Assembly: GCA_022823185.1 (NCBI GenBank)
Contig: JAJDXQ010000037.1
Location: forward strand, 1 to 64,000
Length of the DNA: 64,000 bases
Reading direction: 5' to 3'
Origin: Caldilineaceae bacterium
GTDB lineage: Bacteria; Chloroflexota; Anaerolineae; Caldilineales; Caldilineaceae
Shown here: in pieces, positions 36,587 to 45,576 of the stretch
Position numbering within the stretch: the stretch's first letter is position 1
Layout of the letters: each line of letters begins with the position of its first letter
Program-made: the position numbers and the translations under genes
Notes under the pieces: generated by a model
The model's database searches: none
What the model was told of the DNA's origin: nothing
The model's input: the letters and a program-made list of their open reading frames with translations, nothing else

Positions 36587-37066
36587 ATGCGCGCAGAAAG
36601 AAGTGCTTATTGGAGGGAAAAGCTAAACGAATCTCGAGGGGCGCTGATGGGGCTTCTTGAGGGTCTCTCGCGGGAGCAGTGGCAGACGCAGGCATTTGCT
36701 GAAGGCGACGTATGGACGGTGACCACCGTTCTGGCCCATCTGGTCGAGAGCGAACGAGGGATGAGCATCCACGTGCATAAGATACGCAAAGGGGAGGCGA
36801 CGCTTCCGGAGAACTTCGATCTGGAGCGCTGGAATGCCGGACTTGCGCGACGCGTTGGGGATGTTTCGCCTGAAGAGCTGATGGCCAGCGCGGCGGCGAC
36901 GCGAGCCAGGACGCTGGATGTGATGGAATCGCTGGAAGAAGGCGAATGGGAACTGACCGGGCGCCACCCGTCGCGGGGAGAGATCACGGTGGGGCAGTAT
37001 TACGAGACGATTCACGCGCATGAGGTTGGCCACGTGCGCGATATGCGGGAGGCGCTGGGGGTTTGA
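36587..37066 (+). CDS. DinB-family protein
   Basis: This 159-residue four-helix protein has metal-type histidines in TTVLAHLVESERG and YYETIHAHEVGHVRDM, the usual His triad of DinB/YfiT proteins. Members act as thiol transferases or metal-dependent hydrolases in damage or detoxification; the exact role is unknown. ATG 36587 with GGAGAAGGAG upstream. It is a lone plus-strand gene inserted between minus-strand catabolic genes. Confidence 0.88.
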   Translation: MRAERSAYWREKLNESRGALMGLLEGLSREQWQTQAFAEGDVWTVTTVLAHLVESERGMSIHVHKIRKGEATLPENFDLERWNAGLARRVGDVSPEELMASAAATRARTLDVMESLEEGEWELTGRHPSRGEITVGQYYETIHAHEVGHVRDMREALGV

Positions 37067-37168
37067 GGAGGAAGGGAGCGTTGCGGGCGGCGGGCAGAGC
37101 CGGCGTCGCTCCTCTGCCTTGCCCTGGCAGGATACGCCGCGAATGACTGAACACCGACGGACTGTTTC

Positions 37169-38326
37169 TCAGGAGGTGTAGCGGGCCACTTCGGCTTCGT
37201 CGATGTCGACGCCGAGGCCGGGCTGGCGGGGCCCGGCAAAGCGGCCGTTTTGGGGCGTAGGATAGGCGCGGGCGATGGACCCTTTCCAGGCGTTGGCTTC
37301 GTGACTGTGCTCCATGATCTGGAAGTTGGGGATGGCGAGCGAATAGTGAATGGTCGCGGCCACGGAGAGGATGCCGCCGCCGCCGACGTGGGGCGCGACG
37401 GGCAGATTGTAGCTGTCGCAGAGGGCGGCGATGCGCTTGCCTTCGGAGAGTCCGGTGCGGGCGACGTCGGGCATGGCGACGTCGAAGCTGCGCAGCGCGA
37501 TCCAGTCGCGCCACTCCCAGACGGTGCGCAGCCACTCGCCGGTCGCTACCTGCATGGCGAGGGCGCGGGCGATTTCAGCCTGGCCGCGGATGTCCTCGGG
37601 CTGGCAGGGCGCCTCCAGCCAGCGTACGCCCAGGGCCTCCAATCCGCGCCCCAGCTCGATGGCTTGCGATACGTCGCGTGTGCCATGCACATCAACCAGC
37701 AGTTCAATTTCGGGGCTGGCAGTCTGGCGTACCGCTTCCACGACTGCCAGTATCTGGGGATTGGGCATGCGCAGGTGCAACTTCAGGGCGCGGTAGCCGG
37801 CGTCTAGCAGCGTTTCCGCGCTGGCGACGGCTGCGTCCGGCTGCGTTCCGCCCAAGCCCGCGTAGACCTGGACATCTGGGCGGAAGCTGCCGCCGAGAAG
37901 CTTGTAGACCGGCTTGTTGAGGGCCTTGCCGAGCAGGTCGTAGAGGGCCAGATCGACTGCCGCCAGCGCATCCACATAGAAGCCTGTGATGTGGCCCCGC
38001 TCGCGCATGGCGCTGTAGAGGCGATACCAGATATATTCGACATCGAAGGGATCTCTGCCGAGGACGAGGGGCGCGCACAGGTCATCCACGATTGCGGCGG
38101 TGGCGCGGGGCGCGACCGGGGCCTGGCCTTCGCCCCAGCCGACCAGCCCGTTGTCTGTTTCAAGGCGAACCAGGCAGGTCTCATGGTTGCGGGAGTAGAT
38201 CGAAGTCCAGGCATCGGCGGCGATGGTGTAGTCGCCGTAGGCTTCGATCTGCTCGGAGCCTGACCGGGACCCATCATTGGGCGGCGGTATCTTGATGGGG
38301 AATGCTTGGATCGAGGAGATGCGCAT
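37169..38326 (-). CDS. Mandelate racemase/muconate lactonizing enzyme-family protein
   Basis: This 385-residue enolase-superfamily enzyme has metal ligands in LLVDVHGT (Asp), RWLEAP (Glu) and VATGEWLR (Glu), plus the late His in NLPVAPHVGGGG. The second-strand motif is ALKLHLR, with Lys-x-His rather than the Lys-x-Lys of mandelate racemase. This points to a sugar-acid dehydratase-like subgroup. The start is ATG 38326, preceded by GGAG; ATG 38338 and ATG 38347 are alternatives. It may serve the same sugar-acid pathway as the operon at 31339-36410. Confidence 0.9.
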   Translation of the reverse strand: MRISSIQAFPIKIPPPNDGSRSGSEQIEAYGDYTIAADAWTSIYSRNHETCLVRLETDNGLVGWGEGQAPVAPRATAAIVDDLCAPLVLGRDPFDVEYIWYRLYSAMRERGHITGFYVDALAAVDLALYDLLGKALNKPVYKLLGGSFRPDVQVYAGLGGTQPDAAVASAETLLDAGYRALKLHLRMPNPQILAVVEAVRQTASPEIELLVDVHGTRDVSQAIELGRGLEALGVRWLEAPCQPEDIRGQAEIARALAMQVATGEWLRTVWEWRDWIALRSFDVAMPDVARTGLSEGKRIAALCDSYNLPVAPHVGGGGILSVAATIHYSLAIPNFQIMEHSHEANAWKGSIARAYPTPQNGRFAGPRQPGLGVDIDEAEVARYTS

Positions 38327-38468
38327 CTGTTTCTCCATGTTTGGCATGGCATTGGCGTTGCTGTCTGGCGATGGAATTCAGTTTCAAAGATTTGGTGCGG
38401 CCCGCATTCGGTCGCGTCTCTGCCCTGGACTATAGGCGATTCTGCAATCATAGACAAGGAGCGCTCTT

Positions 38469-39032
38469 GTGGCGACTGCCGGCCCCCGCCACCGATACGC
38501 GTCAATAGGGAGAAGGGTCTTCAGCTACGTCGCGGAGGTCTTCCTGCTGTTTGCAGGCGTGCTGGCGCTGCAAGGTCTGCTGTTTGCGCTGAGGCTGAAT
38601 CCCCTGGCACAAGGTGTTTTGAGCGGAGCCGGATTTTCCAAAGGCGTTTATCACTTGTGGTTGTTGGGCACGGTCGATTTTCCTTTGATTCTCTACTACA
38701 CCGGGACGCTGGGCTCCCCGGCGCGGGCGACGATTGTGATGCGCTGGCTGGGGTTGCGTTTGGAGGGCGCGAGCGGGGGATCGCCTGGCTATGCGCGGGC
38801 GTTGCTGCGAACCGTAGTGATGTTGATCCCTTTTGAGGTCAACCACTTCTTTATGGTTTGGGCCAACTCGCCTGAGGGAGTGCCGGACCGGCTTTCACTC
38901 CAATATGCATTGGTGGGCGCAATGATCCTGGCGTATGTGGGAACCGCGGCGCTATCGCCCAGGAGGCAGAGCATCCATGACCGGGTAGCGGGCACTGTGG
39001 TTGTCAGAACTGCAGTGGAGAGTGGTCAGTGA
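38469..39032 (+). CDS. RDD-family membrane protein
   Basis: This 187-residue protein has four predicted membrane helices and the C-terminal RDD signature SIHDRVAGTVVV. The N-terminal RR of SIGRRVFSYVAE takes the place of the first Arg of the family. RDD proteins are small membrane proteins, some linked to ion transport; the role here is unknown. The start is GTG 38469 with AAGGAG upstream. Its last codons run into a GTCAGTG repeat tract, so the C-terminus may be altered by the repeat. Confidence 0.8.
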   Translation: MATAGPRHRYASIGRRVFSYVAEVFLLFAGVLALQGLLFALRLNPLAQGVLSGAGFSKGVYHLWLLGTVDFPLILYYTGTLGSPARATIVMRWLGLRLEGASGGSPGYARALLRTVVMLIPFEVNHFFMVWANSPEGVPDRLSLQYALVGAMILAYVGTAALSPRRQSIHDRVAGTVVVRTAVESGQ

Positions 39033-39050
39033 GCAGTTGTCAGTGGGTGG
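39009..39050 (+). repeat. GTCAGTG-type repeat tract, copy 2
   Basis: Starting GAACTGCAGTGGAGAGTGG, the tract holds further degenerate GTCAGTG units. It overlaps the final codons of the RDD gene. It matches the tracts at 27351 and 52999 in sequence and in position behind a gene. Confidence 0.65.
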
Positions 39051-39123
39051 AGGGGCGGAGACGCGCCGCAGCCCATGTTTCCTGACAGTTCCAGATCCGG
39101 GGCAGGTGTCGGATGGGCGTTGT

Positions 39124-39152
39124 TTGCCCTTATGCTGGCGGTAGGCTATAAT
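39124..39152 (+). promoter_or_regulatory. Sigma-70 promoter of the cox operon
   Basis: TTGCCC at 39124-39129 and a perfect TATAAT at 39147-39152 are separated by 17 nt, leaving a leader of about 195 nt before coxG. I see no recognisable molybdenum-cofactor riboswitch fold in the leader. The rest of the 322-nt gap holds no gene. Confidence 0.72.
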
Positions 39153-39354
39153 CTGGCGCATTATAACCGGAACGGATTCTTCTTACCCTCATCACCGTAC
39201 CGGGACCCGGGTTGACGACTCTCTCGGCAGCAGGACAACACCATTTTTGAAAAGAATTTGGGATGGGTTTTTCAGGGCACGCACCGTCGGGAACCTCTCT
39301 TAAGGCGTGCGTTCAACTGGGAAAACACTTTAGCAAGAAAGAGCACTGACTCAA

Positions 39355-40119
39355 ATGGTCAAATTGGCGGGCACACACAGTTTTGACGCTCCGAAGAGCG
39401 AAGTATGGGAAGCGCTGATGGATCCCGATGTGCTTTCCCGGATTCTGCCTGGGTGCAAACGGCTGGATAAGACCGCGGACAACGAATTCAGCGGCGAGAT
39501 CAGCATTCGGGTCGGGCCTGTGCATGGAGATTTCAACGGCAAGGTCACGCTGGATGAAATTGATGCGCCCAATGGTTACAGGATGGAGATTGCGGGCCAG
39601 GGGCGGCCCGGATTCGTCAAGGGCGTCGGCACGCTGCGGTTGGAGGGCGATGGGCCGACGACGCTCCATTATGACGGCGACGCGCAGTTAAGCGGGCGCA
39701 TTGCCAGTGTGGGTCAGCGCCTGGTTGACAGCACGGCGCGTTCTCTGACCCGGCAGGGCCTGCAGTCGCTCGATAGCATCATTGCAGCGCGCCTTCAGCC
39801 GGCGCAGCCGGAGGTTGGCGGGGGCGATGCGGTGACGGCGCCCTCGAACGGTACGGAGGCGGCATCGGGCGCGGACGAGCAGGGAGTGGCTGCCCAGGGA
39901 GCGGCTGCCCCGGGAGGCGCCAACGCGCCACGCGGGCAACCCGAGGCGGCGACGCCCTCTACAGTGGAAGTTGGCGTCAATGTGGCCCGAGACATCGTCT
40001 CGGACCTGGCCAAAGAGATTCCAATCGACAGCAGCGGGCGCAAAGTAATTTACATTTTAGCCGGTTTCGCCGCGATTGTATGGATGTGGCGTCAACTATT
40101 CGGCAAAGCCAAATCGTAG
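39355..40119 (+). CDS. coxG: CoxG-like membrane-anchored SRPBCC protein
   Basis: This 254-residue protein has a CoxG-type SRPBCC (START-like) domain at residues 1-150, beginning LAGTHSFDAPKSEVWEALMDPDVLSRILPGC. An Ala/Gly/Pro linker and one C-terminal membrane helix, VIYILAGFAAIVWMW, follow. CoxG recruits CO dehydrogenase to the membrane in CO oxidisers. It is the first gene of the operon, 36 nt before coxS. Confidence 0.92.
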   Translation: MVKLAGTHSFDAPKSEVWEALMDPDVLSRILPGCKRLDKTADNEFSGEISIRVGPVHGDFNGKVTLDEIDAPNGYRMEIAGQGRPGFVKGVGTLRLEGDGPTTLHYDGDAQLSGRIASVGQRLVDSTARSLTRQGLQSLDSIIAARLQPAQPEVGGGDAVTAPSNGTEAASGADEQGVAAQGAAAPGGANAPRGQPEAATPSTVEVGVNVARDIVSDLAKEIPIDSSGRKVIYILAGFAAIVWMWRQLFGKAKS

Positions 40120-40155
40120 GTAGTTCTTCAAGACTCCAAAAGAGGAGGAAGCTCA

Positions 40156-40623
40156 ATGGGTATATCCATCGAACTGGAGGTCAATGGCGCCAGCGTCAGC
40201 AAGGAGGTTGAGCCGAGGCTGCTTCTAGCGCATCTCCTGCGCGAGGAGCTGGGCCTGACGGGCACAAAGATCGGTTGCGATACGAGCCAGTGCGGCTCCT
40301 GCACGATCCTGCTCGATGGGCAGGCGGTCAAATCGTGTACCGTACTGGCGGTCCAGGCAGACGGCAGCGAGGTAACAACGATTGAGGGCCTGGCCAACGG
40401 GGACTATCATCCAATGCAGCAGGCATTCTGGGACAACCATGGGCTGCAGTGCGGCTTTTGCACGCCGGGAATGATTATCTCCTGCGTCGACCTTCTGAAC
40501 TCGAACCCCCAGCCGAGCGAAGATGAGATTCGGCATGGGTTGGAGGGGAATCTGTGCCGCTGTACCGGATACCATAATATCGTGCGTGCGGTGCAGGCTG
40601 CCGCCGAGACGATGAACGGCTAA
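40156..40623 (+). CDS. coxS: Molybdenum hydroxylase small [2Fe-2S] subunit
   Basis: This 155-residue electron-transfer subunit of a xanthine-oxidase-family enzyme has the plant-type [2Fe-2S] ligands C41, C46, C49 and C61, and the second cluster ligands C99, C102, C134 and C136 in LQCGFCTPG and [10 protein letters not shown]. The length and spacing are standard. GAGGAGG precedes the ATG by 5-10 nt. It is followed after 15 nt by the large subunit. Confidence 0.96.
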   Translation: MGISIELEVNGASVSKEVEPRLLLAHLLREELGLTGTKIGCDTSQCGSCTILLDGQAVKSCTVLAVQADGSEVTTIEGLANGDYHPMQQAFWDNHGLQCGFCTPGMIISCVDLLNSNPQPSEDEIRHGLEGNLCRCTGYHNIVRAVQAAAETMNG

Positions 40624-40638
40624 AGGAGGAACTGGAAT

Positions 40639-42996
40639 ATGGCAGATGAAAGCAATGGCGCGGGTGTATTCGGTTCATCCATCCGCCGAAGAGAGGATCC
40701 TGAGCTGATAACGGGTCAGGCGAAATATACGGATGACCTTCAGCTGTCAGGGATGGTCTACTGCACGGTATTGCGAAGCGATTACGCGCACGCCAAGATA
40801 AACGGGATCGACGCGAGCGAAGCCGAGGCGCTGGACGGCGTGATTGCCGTCTACACGGCCAAGGATATTGAGGCGAGCGGCGTCCCGGGCGGCATTCCCG
40901 TTGGCTGGCTGCTGCCGGATATGAAGATCCCTGAGCATTACATGCTGGCGAAGGATACGACGCGCTATGTTGGTGACGGCGTGGCGATCGTGGTGGCGGA
41001 AGACCAGTACACGGCGCATGACGCGCTGGACTTGATCTATGTGGATTACGATCCGCGCGATGGGGTTGCCGACCCCAAGAAGGCGACGGAGGACGGAGCG
41101 CCGCTGGTGCATGACGAGGCGCCCAACAACATCGCCTTCGATTGGGAGATTGGCGACAAGGAGCAGACGGACGCGGCGTTCGCCAATGCTGCCCACGTGG
41201 CCAGCCTGGATATTGTTAACAACCGCCTGATTCCGAATGCGATGGAGCCGCGCGCCGCGCTGGCGGATTACAACAGCATCACGGGCGAGTTGACCCTCTA
41301 CATGACGACGCAGAATCCGCACATTCACCGGCTGTTGATTAGCCTGGCATCGCTGGGCCTGCCGGAGCACAAGATCCGGGTAATCGCGCCTGAAGTGGGG
41401 GGCGGATTCGGCAGCAAGATTCACCATTACGCGGATGAGGCGATCGCCGCGTGGGCGTCGATGCAGGTTGGGCGGCCGGTGAAGTGGACGGCGACGCGAA
41501 CTGAGACCTATCTGACGGATGCGCACGGCCGCGATCACGTGACGCACGGCGAGCTGGCGATGGACGCTGACGGCAGGTTCATCGGGCTGCGCGTGGACAC
41601 ATACGCGGCGATGGGCGCGTATCTGTCGACATTTGCGCCGGCGGTGCCGACCTATCTGTACGGCACGCTGATGTCGGGCGAGTATGATCTGCCGGCGATC
41701 CACTGCCATGTATACGGCGTCTTCACGCACACAGTCCCCGTTGACGCGTACCGTGGGGCGGGCCGGCCCGAAGCCACATTTGTTGTCGAACGTCTGGTGG
41801 ACGAGGCCGCGCGAGTCTCCGGCATCGATCCGGCCGAGATCCGACGACGCAATTTCGTTTCGCCTGACGCCTTTCCATACCAGACGCAGGTTGCGCTTGA
41901 GTATGACAGCGGCAACTATGAAGGCGCGCTGGACAAGGCGCTGGAGGCGATCGGATACGACGACTTCCGCAAGGAGCAGGCGGCGGCGAGAGACGAGGGC
42001 AGATACCTGGGCATCGGCCTCTCCACGTACATCGAGGCGTGCGGCCTGGCGCCTTCGGCGGTAGTTGGTTCGCTGGGCGCGCAGGCGGGCCAGTGGGAGA
42101 GCGCGGTTGTGCGCGTTCACGCCACCGGCAAGGTGACGGTGTACAGCGGCTGTTCCGGCCACGGACAGGGGCACGAGACCACCTATGCGCAGATCGTAGC
42201 CAGCGCGCTTGGTGTTCCATACGACGATATCGACGTTATCGAGGGTGATTCCGGCGTCATGCCGCACGGTTGGGGCACGTACGGCAGCCGCAGCGCGGCG
42301 ACGGGCGGCAGCGCGATCGCTTCCGCGGCCGAGAAGGTGGTTGACAAGGCGAGGACAATCGCCGCCCACCTGCTTGAGGCAGCCGAGGAAGACCTGGAGT
42401 TTGAGGATGGCAACTTCTTCGTCAAGGGCTCCCCGGATCAGGCCCAGTCGCTGCCCGACGTGGCGTTGCAGGCGTATCTTGCGCACAATCTGCCGAAGGG
42501 AATCGAGCCGGCGCTGGAGGCGACGAGCTTCTACGATCCGGCCAACTTTGTATTCCCGTTTGGCACGCATATCGCGGTGGTCGAGGTTTGCGCCACCACG
42601 GGCCAAGTTGATCTGAAGCGCTATCTTGCGGTGGACGACGTGGGCAATGTCATCAACCCGATGATTGTGGATGGCCAGGTGCATGGCGGCATTGCGCAGG
42701 GCGTAGGGCAGTCTCTGTATGAGACGGCTGTCTACGATGACGGCGCCAATCTGCTGAGCGGCACGATGCTGGACTATGCGGTGCCCAAGGCCCACTTCCT
42801 GCCCTCCTTCGAAACTGACCGCACCGTGACACCCTGCCCGCACAATCCGCTTGGGGTCAAAGGCGTGGGCGAAGCGGGCACGATCGCTTCTCCGGCCGCT
42901 GTTGTGAATGCGGTGGTGGACGCGCTGTCTCCTTTCGGCGTGAACCACATCGACATGCCGGTGACATCGGAAAAGGTCTGGAACGCAATGAACTAG
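40639..42996 (+). CDS. coxL: Molybdenum hydroxylase large subunit, form II CoxL type
   Basis: This 785-residue catalytic subunit binds the molybdopterin cytosine dinucleotide cofactor. The active-site loop reads AYRGAGR at residues 370-376. That is the form II motif; true CO dehydrogenases (form I) have AYRCSFR with the Cu-binding Cys, which is absent here. Other family parts are GGGFGSKIHHYADE, GHGQGHETTYAQI and the catalytic Glu region GVKGVGEAGTI near the C-terminus. It is best read as an aerobic hydroxylase of unknown substrate rather than a proven CO dehydrogenase. Confidence 0.95.
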   Translation: MADESNGAGVFGSSIRRREDPELITGQAKYTDDLQLSGMVYCTVLRSDYAHAKINGIDASEAEALDGVIAVYTAKDIEASGVPGGIPVGWLLPDMKIPEHYMLAKDTTRYVGDGVAIVVAEDQYTAHDALDLIYVDYDPRDGVADPKKATEDGAPLVHDEAPNNIAFDWEIGDKEQTDAAFANAAHVASLDIVNNRLIPNAMEPRAALADYNSITGELTLYMTTQNPHIHRLLISLASLGLPEHKIRVIAPEVGGGFGSKIHHYADEAIAAWASMQVGRPVKWTATRTETYLTDAHGRDHVTHGELAMDADGRFIGLRVDTYAAMGAYLSTFAPAVPTYLYGTLMSGEYDLPAIHCHVYGVFTHTVPVDAYRGAGRPEATFVVERLVDEAARVSGIDPAEIRRRNFVSPDAFPYQTQVALEYDSGNYEGALDKALEAIGYDDFRKEQAAARDEGRYLGIGLSTYIEACGLAPSAVVGSLGAQAGQWESAVVRVHATGKVTVYSGCSGHGQGHETTYAQIVASALGVPYDDIDVIEGDSGVMPHGWGTYGSRSAATGGSAIASAAEKVVDKARTIAAHLLEAAEEDLEFEDGNFFVKGSPDQAQSLPDVALQAYLAHNLPKGIEPALEATSFYDPANFVFPFGTHIAVVEVCATTGQVDLKRYLAVDDVGNVINPMIVDGQVHGGIAQGVGQSLYETAVYDDGANLLSGTMLDYAVPKAHFLPSFETDRTVTPCPHNPLGVKGVGEAGTIASPAAVVNAVVDALSPFGVNHIDMPVTSEKVWNAMN

Positions 42997-43117
42997 CTTT
43001 TGGTCTAACGTTTTCGGTGGCTGCGGCCAACTTTCGGGTTGACGCCCGTCCTGGTTGACGGCCAGCCCTGTTTCACTGAAAACGAAGAGCTGGAAGCGCA
43101 CAACGGGAGTAAAACGA

Positions 43118-43975
43118 ATGTACCCATCTAAATTCGATTACCATCGCCCGTCATCCGTTCAGGAGGCGGTTCAGATCCTCGCTGACAATCCTGATGCCAA
43201 AGTGCTGGCAGGCGGGCACAGCCTGATTCCGGTGATGAAGCTGCGGCTGGCAGCGCCTGCCGCGCTGGTGGACATCGGACGCATTGACGCATTGCAGGGC
43301 ATCAGCCGTTCCAACGGCAGTCTGCGCATCGGCGCGTGTGTCACGTACAACGAGATTGCCAATTCGGCTGATGTACAGGCGGCCGCGCCGTTGCTTGCGG
43401 AGGCGGCCGGCCAGATCGGCGACCGCCAGGTGCGATACCGCGGCACGATCGGGGGCAATCTTTCGCATGCTGACCCGGCGTCGGACCTGCCGGCGGCGGC
43501 GCTGGCGCTGGGCGCGACACTGCATGTAGCGGGGTCGGGCGGCAGCCGTTCAGTCAGCGCGTCCGACTTCTTTGTCGATCTGATGATGACTGCGCTGCAG
43601 GCGGATGAGATTCTCACGGAGGTCGAGATTCCGGCAGCAGGGGCGGGAACCGGTTCGGCATACGTTAAGTTTGAGCATCCGGCTTCCGGCTATGCGCTGT
43701 GCGGCGCGGCAGCGGTTGTGACGCGCGACGCGGGCGGAAGCTGCACGGGAGCGAGTCTCTGTTTCAACGGCGTGTCGGCCACGGCGGTTTCGGCGGCGGA
43801 TGCGGCGTCGAGCCTGGTTGGCTCCGACCTGAGCGACGGCGCGATCGACAGCGCGTTGAGCGGCATGTCCATTCCTGACGCGACGGGGGACATGTTTGCC
43901 TCGGCCGGCTACCGGCAGGAGCTGGCGAGGGCGCTGGGCGCGCAGGCTCTGCGCACGGCGCGAGACAGAGCCTAG
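43118..43975 (+). CDS. coxM: Molybdenum hydroxylase FAD-binding medium subunit
   Basis: This 285-residue subunit takes electrons from the iron-sulfur subunit. The FAD motifs AGGHSLIP (residues about 31-38) and TIGGNLSHADPASDLPAA (about 110-127) are as in CoxM. ATG 43118 with CGGGAG upstream matches the usual N-terminus YPSKFDYHRPSSVQEA. The gene order coxS-coxL-coxM differs from the M-S-L order of the classical Oligotropha operon. Confidence 0.95.
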   Translation: MYPSKFDYHRPSSVQEAVQILADNPDAKVLAGGHSLIPVMKLRLAAPAALVDIGRIDALQGISRSNGSLRIGACVTYNEIANSADVQAAAPLLAEAAGQIGDRQVRYRGTIGGNLSHADPASDLPAAALALGATLHVAGSGGSRSVSASDFFVDLMMTALQADEILTEVEIPAAGAGTGSAYVKFEHPASGYALCGAAAVVTRDAGGSCTGASLCFNGVSATAVSAADAASSLVGSDLSDGAIDSALSGMSIPDATGDMFASAGYRQELARALGAQALRTARDRA

Positions 43976-44065
43976 TTAAAGGAAACGTAGAAGGAATCGC
44001 GGGGCGTAGCGGGCGGCGGGTGAAGTCACTGTTCAGTTGCCGCTCGTTACGATCCGCGGCAGTCC

Positions 44066-44608
44066 ATGCGTCTCGTTGTGGTCGGCGTCAGCGGCTCGGG
44101 CAAGACGACGCTGGCGCGGCAGATAGCCCAGAAGCTGTCATTGCCGCACGTCGAGTTAGACGCGCTTTTCTGGGAAGCGAACTGGCAGGCCGCGTCCAGG
44201 CCTGTTTTTCGCGGGCGCGTGCAAGCGGCGACCGCGGGGGATGCGTGGGTCGTAGACGGCAATTACAGCCAGGCCCGAGACATCGTGTGGGGCCGCGCCA
44301 CGCATCTTGTGTGGCTGGATTACGGACTGGCCCGGGTGATGGGGCGCGTGATCCGGCGGACGGTCTGGCGTATGTTGTCGAGGCAAGAGTTGTGGAGCGG
44401 CAACCGCGAGACTTTAGGCAACTCAATTGGGCGCAACAGCATCATCTGGTTTGCCCTCAGCAGTCATCGCCGCTACCGCAAGAGGTATTGGCCGCTTTTT
44501 GACAGCGACGAGTTCAGACACCTGCATGTGTACCGGTTCAAGAATCCGCAGGAGGCCGCTCACTGGCTGCGGACCACAGCTCATCCCAAATCATCGACGC
44601 CCCAATGA
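44066..44608 (+). CDS. P-loop NTPase/kinase, topology-modulation (FlaR)-like
   Basis: This 180-residue protein has Walker A in VVVGVSGSGKTTLARQ (residues about 4-19) followed by LSLPHVELDALFW, the pattern of small adenylate-kinase-like proteins annotated as DNA topology modulation protein FlaR. It lies between coxM and coxD, where cox operons often carry accessory genes. It overlaps coxD by four bases (ATGA). The substrate is unknown; a role in cofactor insertion is only inferred from position. Confidence 0.8.
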   Translation: MRLVVVGVSGSGKTTLARQIAQKLSLPHVELDALFWEANWQAASRPVFRGRVQAATAGDAWVVDGNYSQARDIVWGRATHLVWLDYGLARVMGRVIRRTVWRMLSRQELWSGNRETLGNSIGRNSIIWFALSSHRRYRKRYWPLFDSDEFRHLHVYRFKNPQEAAHWLRTTAHPKSSTPQ

Positions 44609-45576
44609 CCACTCCGAACCAGTTGCCCTCTGTTGAATCCGTCGCTGATGCGTTGCGCACGAAGGCGTATATTGCGGACCACAGCCTTGCGACGGCCGTT
44701 TTTCTCGCGCTCAAACTGAAGCGTCCCCTGTTCCTGGAGGGAGAAGCGGGCGTCGGCAAGACCGAAGTGGCGAAGATTCTGTCACAGATGCTTGACACGC
44801 GTCTGATCCGGCTCCAGTGTTACGAGGGGTTGGATGTGAGCACGGCGGTATATGAGTGGAACTACGCGCGCCAGATGCTCCAGATCCGTCTTATGGAGGC
44901 GACGGAGCCGGCCAGGCAGGCGACGGCAGCGAACGATGGACAGACGGGCCGGGCGTTGCGGGAGTCGGCGATCCAGGATTTGTTCAGCGACACGTTTTTG
45001 CTGCGGCGGCCGCTTCTGGAGGCGATAGACAGCCGCGGGCGGCAGAACGGGAAGGCGCCGATCCTTTTGATCGATGAGTTGGACAGGGCCGACGAGGAGT
45101 TTGAAGCGTTTCTGCTGGAGGTTCTGAGCGACTTTCAGATCACGATACCGGAGATTGGCACGATTCAGGCGGCGACGCCGCCGGTTGTGGTGATCACGTC
45201 CAACCGGACGCGCGAGATACATGATGCGCTGAAACGGCGCTGCCTGTACCACTGGATTGACTATCCGAGCTTTGAGAAGGAGTATGCGATCCTGCGGGCG
45301 AAAGCGCCGGACGCGTCGGAACGGCTTTCGCGTGAGGTTGTTGGCTTTGTGCAGGAGTTGCGGCGCGGGGAGCTGTATAAGTTTCCGGGCGTTGCTGAGA
45401 CGCTGGACTGGATGAATGCCCTCACGGCGCTCGATCAGGAGGAGCTGACCGAGGATGTTGTGGACGAAACGTTGGGCGTGCTGCTCAAATACCGGGACGA
45501 CATCGAAAAGGTGCAGGGCCAAACCGTTCGCGAGATCGTGCAAGTGCTGCGAAAGTCTGCGGCGGTCAATGAATAG
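44605..45576 (+). CDS. coxD: MoxR-type AAA+ ATPase, CoxD-like
   Basis: This 323-residue ATPase has Walker A GEAGVGKT (residues 46-53), Walker B PILLIDELDRAD, sensor 1 VVITSNRTREI and a MoxR-type lid. CoxD-type chaperones act with a VWA protein to mature the active site of molybdenum hydroxylases. It overlaps the preceding kinase by ATGA and touches the coxE start, so translation is coupled. Confidence 0.94.
   Translation: MTTPNQLPSVESVADALRTKAYIADHSLATAVFLALKLKRPLFLEGEAGVGKTEVAKILSQMLDTRLIRLQCYEGLDVSTAVYEWNYARQMLQIRLMEATEPARQATAANDGQTGRALRESAIQDLFSDTFLLRRPLLEAIDSRGRQNGKAPILLIDELDRADEEFEAFLLEVLSDFQITIPEIGTIQAATPPVVVITSNRTREIHDALKRRCLYHWIDYPSFEKEYAILRAKAPDASERLSREVVGFVQELRRGELYKFPGVAETLDWMNALTALDQEELTEDVVDETLGVLLKYRDDIEKVQGQTVREIVQVLRKSAAVNE

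Noticed and set aside
40639-42996. Annotation as true CO dehydrogenase
   Set aside because: The active-site loop is AYRGAGR, not the form I AYRCSFR, so CO oxidation cannot be claimed from sequence.
40747-43101. 784-codon minus-strand open frame
   Set aside because: Antisense to coxL, Arg-rich with no domain. coxL on the plus strand is unmistakable.
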